The notes beneath the pieces are model-generated. The model had not been told where the DNA came from, did not search any database, and saw nothing but the letters and a program-made list of their open reading frames with translations. A stretch of DNA of 64,000 nucleotides from Niveispirillum cyanobacteriorum (GTDB lineage: Bacteria > Pseudomonadota > Alphaproteobacteria > Azospirillales > Azospirillaceae), in contig NZ_CP025613.1 in the NCBI RefSeq assembly GCF_002868735.1, positions 868,001 through 932,000 of the forward strand. The letters run 5' to 3'. Both the position numbers and the translations under genes were made by a program. This document shows, in pieces, positions 60,322-64,000 of the stretch; positions within the stretch are counted from its first letter, which is position 1; each line of letters starts with the position of its first letter.

Positions 60322-61284
60322 TTACACCCCCAACAGAAACCGCAGCGGCACATCCACGCGCTTGCGCCACGCCACCTCATTGTGCGGTTCACCGTCATAA
60401 AGCCGGGTCACCCAGTCCTTGCCCTGAACATAGCCAAGGTCCGGCATGAAGACGTCCACCTTGGCCTGGAACGGCGGATAGACCGAGTCCAGCTCGGCAT
60501 TGCCGAGATCGAAATAGATCCGGTGCTGGCCTGCGCGCGGCAGGTTGGCCTTTACCCAAGCGATGAAGTTATCGGCGATCAGGGTCATTCGTGGATCGCC
60601 GCTTTTGATCCAATCGAAATTGGTGACGCTGGGCCAATGGGTTGAAACACACCCCGCCGCCCCGAACACCGCCGGATAGCGGATCAGACTGTAGAGCGAG
60701 ATCAGGCCACCCATGCTGGACCCCATGATCGACGTGTCCGCCCGACCCGGCTTTGTGCGGTATGTCGCGTCGATGAAGGGCTTCAGCTCCTTCACCAGAA
60801 AATCGACATAGCCATCGGACAGGGCCGGCCCGCCCGATCCCGCCTCATACGCGGCCCGAACCTCCGCCGGCACCTGCTCATAGGGCACCTGCGGCAGATA
60901 TTCCCGGCGGCGATATTGGGTGTTCCACACCCCCACCACAATGGCGGGCTTCACGGCTCCCTCGCCCATCAGGCGCACCATGGCCTCATCCACCCCCCAT
61001 TCCCCGAACGGGGTGGAGGCTGGGTCAAACAGGTTCTGGCCATCATGCATGTAGAGGACACTGAAACTCTGCGTGCCGCCCTCATACCCAGGCGGCAGCC
61101 AGACATCGACACGGCGCGGCTCTGTCAGCGCACTCGGGAACAGGTCGTAACGCCACAGGCTGCCCGCCGGCACCGGCACCGGAACGGGCTTCGGCACAAC
61201 CCCACCGGCGGCCATTACCGGCAGCGGCAGAAGCGGCAGGGTCAGCGCCCCCAGCAGGGCACGGCGGTTCAGGCAAAACATCAT
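60322..61284 (-). CDS. exported esterase (D-type/PF00756-like alpha/beta hydrolase)
   Basis: A 320-residue putative esterase family enzyme. The signal has an RRALLGAL Tat-like motif near the N-terminus (MMFCLNRRALLGALTLPLLP). VDVWLPPGYEG, VLYMHDGQNLFD, the nucleophile in IMGSSMGGLIS (about 190) and the terminal His in YDGEPHNEVAWRKR are typical of the IroE/Fes-like or S-formylglutathione-type group. It is divergent from the GH13 gene across a region with paired palindromes, so may be co-regulated in carbohydrate use. Confidence 0.87.
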   Translation of the reverse strand: MMFCLNRRALLGALTLPLLPLPVMAAGGVVPKPVPVPVPAGSLWRYDLFPSALTEPRRVDVWLPPGYEGGTQSFSVLYMHDGQNLFDPASTPFGEWGVDEAMVRLMGEGAVKPAIVVGVWNTQYRRREYLPQVPYEQVPAEVRAAYEAGSGGPALSDGYVDFLVKELKPFIDATYRTKPGRADTSIMGSSMGGLISLYSLIRYPAVFGAAGCVSTHWPSVTNFDWIKSGDPRMTLIADNFIAWVKANLPRAGQHRIYFDLGNAELDSVYPPFQAKVDVFMPDLGYVQGKDWVTRLYDGEPHNEVAWRKRVDVPLRFLLGV

Positions 61285-61350
61285 GGCGGACCTCCCGGAA
61301 CCTTATCCTTGTCCCCAGGATCACCGCTTTCGGACCCGCGCCAACCGTAA

Positions 61351-61396
61351 ATACGTATGCGTCGCAGCGCAGCATGAAGGCGCATACGTATGCGCC
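61351..61396. promoter_or_regulatory. paired operator-like palindromes between esterase and alpha-glucosidase
   Basis: GGCGCATACGTATGCGCC at 61379-61396 is a perfect 18-base palindrome. A second ATACGTATGCG at 61351-61361 repeats the core. The TACGTA centres are 33 bases apart, about three helical turns, allowing one regulator to bind both on the same face. Confidence 0.6.
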
Positions 61397-61471
61397 CCAT
61401 ACCCGTCCGGCGCTGCCGATTTTACGATAGGGGCAACAGAACAAGCGTTGAGTGCCGGGGGGAGTTCGATC

Positions 61472-63118
61472 ATGAGTTTGACGGCAAGCATGGTTCGCGC
61501 CGACGGAGCGGCGGGGCCTGACCAGGGTGTCGTTCACCCCTGGTGGCGGGGCGCTGTCATCTACCAGATCTATCCGCGCAGCTTCGCCGACAGCAATGGC
61601 GACGGGATTGGCGACCTGAAGGGCCTGCTGGCCCATCTGGACCATGTGGCGTCCTTAGGCGCCGATGCCATCTGGATCTCGCCCTTCTTCAAGTCGCCCA
61701 TGGATGATTTCGGATACGATATATCCGATCATTGCGATGTCGATCCGATTTTCGGGACCATGGCCGACTGTGATGCCGTCATCGCGCGGGCCCATGATCT
61801 GGGCCTGAAAGTCATCATCGATCAGGTCTATTCCCACACCTCCATCGAACATCCCTGGTTTCAGGAAAGCCGGCAGAACCGCACCAATCCCAAGGCCGAC
61901 TGGTTTGTCTGGCAGGATGCAAAGCCCGATGGCACGCCGCCCAACAACTGGCAATCGGTATTCGGCGGCCCGGCCTGGACCTGGGATGCGCGGCGTCGGC
62001 AGTATTACATGCATAATTTCCTGTCCAGCCAGCCGGACCTGAACCTGCATAACCCCGAAGTGCAGGAAGCCATCAAGGGCGTGGCCCGTTTCTGGATGGA
62101 TAAGGGCGTGGACGGATTGCGCGTCGATGCCGCCAACTTCTTCATGCATGACCGGGAATTGCGCGACAATCCCATCAACCTGGAAGCGACCGCACCGAAG
62201 CGCCCCTATGAGTTCCAGCGGCAGGTCCATAATATCTCACAGCCCGAGAATCTGGGCTTTATCGAGGATCTGCGCACCCTGCTGGACAGTTACCCAGACC
62301 GTTTCATGGTGGCGGAGATGGGGGAAGCACCGTTCGACATGGTGGCGGATTACACGCTGCCCGGCAGACGTTGCCATTCCGCCTATAATTTCTCCTTCCT
62401 CTATCACAAGCAGTTAGATGCTGGCGTGCCGCGCCGGGTGATCGGCGGCTGGAATCAGGCATCGGGCGGGGCCTGGCCCTCCTGGACCTTCTCCAACCAT
62501 GACGCACCGCGTGCCGTTTCCCGCTGGGGCGGGGATGTGCCGCCGCCGGCTCTGGCCCGCTGCCTGAACACCCTGCTGGTGTCGCTACCCGGCTCCGTCT
62601 TCCTCTATTACGGGGAGGAACTGGGCCTGCCGCAGGCGCGGGTGGCGTTTGAGGATCTGGTGGACCCCGAAGCCATCGCCAACTGGCCCCACACCTTGGG
62701 CCGCGACGGCGCCCGTACCCCCATGCCCTGGTCCAAGGATGCGCCCAATGCCGGCTTCTCCACGGCCAAGCCCTGGCTGCCCGTAGACCGCAACCACCTG
62801 CCGCTGGCCGTGGATGTGCAGACAGGCGATCCCAACAGCACCCTGTCGGTGACCAGGCGCCTCTTGGCGCGTCGCCGGGCCGAACCGGCCCTGCGCTGGG
62901 GCGACATCCGATTCCGCCCGCCCGCCGATCCCGTGCTGGCCTTTGAGCGCATCCATGCCGATGGCGATGTGTTGGTGGTGATCAACCTCTGCGCCGAACC
63001 CGCCCCGCACGGCCTGATCGATGCGGCCAACTGGGTGCAGGTGGAAAGCGTCAACGGCGCCGACCTGTCATCCGGCACCCTGCCCGCCTATGGCGCAGTG
63101 ATCGCGCGGCGGGGGTAA
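61472..63118 (+). CDS. GH13 alpha-glucosidase
   Basis: Cytoplasmic glycoside hydrolase family 13, 548 residues. The four conserved regions are visible: DQVYSHTS (region I), GLRVDAANFFMH (region II, nucleophile Asp), MVAEMGE (region III acid Glu) and SNHDAPR (region IV). The N-terminal WWRGAVIYQIYPRSFADSNG is typical of oligo-1,6- or alpha-1,4-glucosidases (GH13_23/30-like). It releases glucose from maltose, sucrose or isomaltose type substrates. The ATG after GGGGGGAG at 61472 was used rather than the longer upstream frame. No transporter for the sugar is seen here. Confidence 0.92.
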   Translation: MSLTASMVRADGAAGPDQGVVHPWWRGAVIYQIYPRSFADSNGDGIGDLKGLLAHLDHVASLGADAIWISPFFKSPMDDFGYDISDHCDVDPIFGTMADCDAVIARAHDLGLKVIIDQVYSHTSIEHPWFQESRQNRTNPKADWFVWQDAKPDGTPPNNWQSVFGGPAWTWDARRRQYYMHNFLSSQPDLNLHNPEVQEAIKGVARFWMDKGVDGLRVDAANFFMHDRELRDNPINLEATAPKRPYEFQRQVHNISQPENLGFIEDLRTLLDSYPDRFMVAEMGEAPFDMVADYTLPGRRCHSAYNFSFLYHKQLDAGVPRRVIGGWNQASGGAWPSWTFSNHDAPRAVSRWGGDVPPPALARCLNTLLVSLPGSVFLYYGEELGLPQARVAFEDLVDPEAIANWPHTLGRDGARTPMPWSKDAPNAGFSTAKPWLPVDRNHLPLAVDVQTGDPNSTLSVTRRLLARRRAEPALRWGDIRFRPPADPVLAFERIHADGDVLVVINLCAEPAPHGLIDAANWVQVESVNGADLSSGTLPAYGAVIARRG

Positions 63119-63134
63119 GGGGCATCGCTCCCCC

Positions 63135-64000
63135 CTACCGCCGCAACCGATCCCTGATTTCAGCCTGGATCACGGCCCAAGCGCCTGATTGCGGGTCGAT
63201 CAGTTCGAAATGCCCGGCCCCGTCAATCTCCAGCTCCCGCAACCCCGGCCCCAGCGCCTTGGCGCCATAGGCCTGGGCGAATGTCGGCGGCACGATGATG
63301 TCGCGCGTCCCGGAAATCAGGGTCAGGGACAGGCTTTTTGCGGGCGCCTCACCCGGTGAGGTATCGGCGAAGGCCGCCTCCCCGCGCGTGGCGGCCCCGA
63401 TCAGCTTGTCCACCGTTTCCGGCCCGCCACAGGCCGCCGGCCCCCGCGCCCGGTAATCGCGTAGATCGACAATCCCGGCCAGCGACACCACCCCCGTCAC
63501 GGGCAAGGCATCCGCCTTGTAAAGCGGGCTGCCCTTGGGCAGCAGTGCGCGCCCGGCGGCCCAGACGGCCAGATGCCCGCCCGCTGAATGCCCCGCCACG
63601 GCCACGCGCGTCAGGTCCAGCTTGTGCGGCTCGGCCAGGGCGCGCACCTGCTCCATGGCCGCCGACACATCCTGAAAGGTTCCGGGATAGCCGCCGCCCG
63701 GCTGCCCCAGCCGGCGATATTCGATATTCCACACGGCGATGCCGGCATCCGACAGCGCCTTGGCCATCGGGTTCATCAGCTCAAAGGCCGGCACATCGCC
63801 CAGCCAGCACCCACCATGGATCAGAACCAGCACCGGGTGGGGGCCCGCCCCCGCCGGCAGCCATAGGTCGCCGAACTGCTGCGCATCACTGCCATAGGTG
63901 ACACGAACCCCGCCCGTCACCTTGGGCCGGGCCAGCAGGTCCTTGTATGTGAGGACCGGCGGCGGGTCGGCGGACAGGACGGGGGCTGAGAGCAAGAGGC
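63135..64000 (-). CDS. alpha/beta hydrolase (5' end outside window)
   Basis: Hydrolase with VLIHGGCWLGD (oxyanion), VAGHSAGGHLAVWAAGRA (nucleophile Ser), Asp in LISGTRDIIVPP and His in IDGAGHFELIDP. This pattern is near arylformamidase/BD-FAE carboxylesterases. The only in-window start would be a TTG at 63995, and the preceding residues look like the end of a signal peptide, so the true start is beyond the right edge. Convergent with the GH13 gene by 16 bases. Confidence 0.8.
   Translation of the reverse strand, partial: LLLSAPVLSADPPPVLTYKDLLARPKVTGGVRVTYGSDAQQFGDLWLPAGAGPHPVLVLIHGGCWLGDVPAFELMNPMAKALSDAGIAVWNIEYRRLGQPGGGYPGTFQDVSAAMEQVRALAEPHKLDLTRVAVAGHSAGGHLAVWAAGRALLPKGSPLYKADALPVTGVVSLAGIVDLRDYRARGPAACGGPETVDKLIGAATRGEAAFADTSPGEAPAKSLSLTLISGTRDIIVPPTFAQAYGAKALGPGLRELEIDGAGHFELIDPQSGAWAVIQAEIRDRLRR

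Overview
The window is GC-rich, densely packed Gram-negative DNA. TonB-dependent receptor, porin, RND and Tat/Sec-exported proteins, a CysG-DUF2849-CysI-DUF934-CysH-CysD-CysNC sulfur operon and a molybdenum xanthine dehydrogenase set together suggest a chromosomal segment of an alphaproteobacterium, probably Rhodospirillales/Azospirillum-like. That placement is inferred from gene content and order, not from a marker gene. I see no rRNA, tRNA, CRISPR array, insertion sequence or prophage.

Layout. 0-4 kb: RND efflux pump (partial) and its adaptor. 4-6 kb: secreted GH43 glycosidase plus carbohydrate esterase with a LacI-type palindrome. 6-8.6 kb: DUF1272 protein, an amino-acid-type ABC permease and binding protein without ATPase, and a spore-coat-U-like secreted protein. 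8.9-14.4 kb: GDP-mannose enzyme, two TPR-methyltransferase fusions and an enoyl-CoA hydratase. 14.4-21.8 kb: porin preceded by a six-residue Cys-run leader peptide, HSL-type hydrolase, chemoreceptor, kynureninase and an orphan membrane protein. 21.9-31.5 kb: metallo-hydrolase, class II aldolase, then a CoA-linked catabolic locus (two MaoC proteins, acyl-CoA synthetase, TetR, alpha/beta hydrolase, TonB receptor, MFS transporter). 31.5-34.8 kb: GST, pirin, thioesterase, CysE.

34.9-43.5 kb is the assimilatory sulfate reduction region: ferredoxin-NADP reductase is divergent from a seven-gene cys operon that ends in a strong terminator. With cysE it can take sulfate to O-acetylserine-ready sulfide. 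43.5-50.8 kb carries two genes of unknown role, then a minus-strand cluster (PepSY-TM, DUF2271, DUF4198, ApbE, flavodoxin reductase, DUF4198) with Fur-box-like sequences. I read this as flavin/iron redox or metal uptake. 51-59 kb: an AT-rich orphan gene that looks foreign, two M20 peptidase-family amidohydrolases, and xdhABC (purine oxidation). 59-64 kb: two tandem paralogous small secreted proteins with matching leaders, an esterase divergent from a GH13 alpha-glucosidase across paired palindromes, and an alpha/beta hydrolase cut by the window edge.

The most unusual non-coding signals are the MTCCCP leader ahead of the porin, a family of GC-rich multi-hairpin intergenic repeats ending in TGAGGGA (five copies plus a fragment), gene-specific perfect inverted repeats that overlap stop codons beside some of these repeats, and the duplicated leader-plus-gene pair at 59-60 kb. 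Start codons were often moved downstream of the longest possible open frame where a ribosome binding site supported it.
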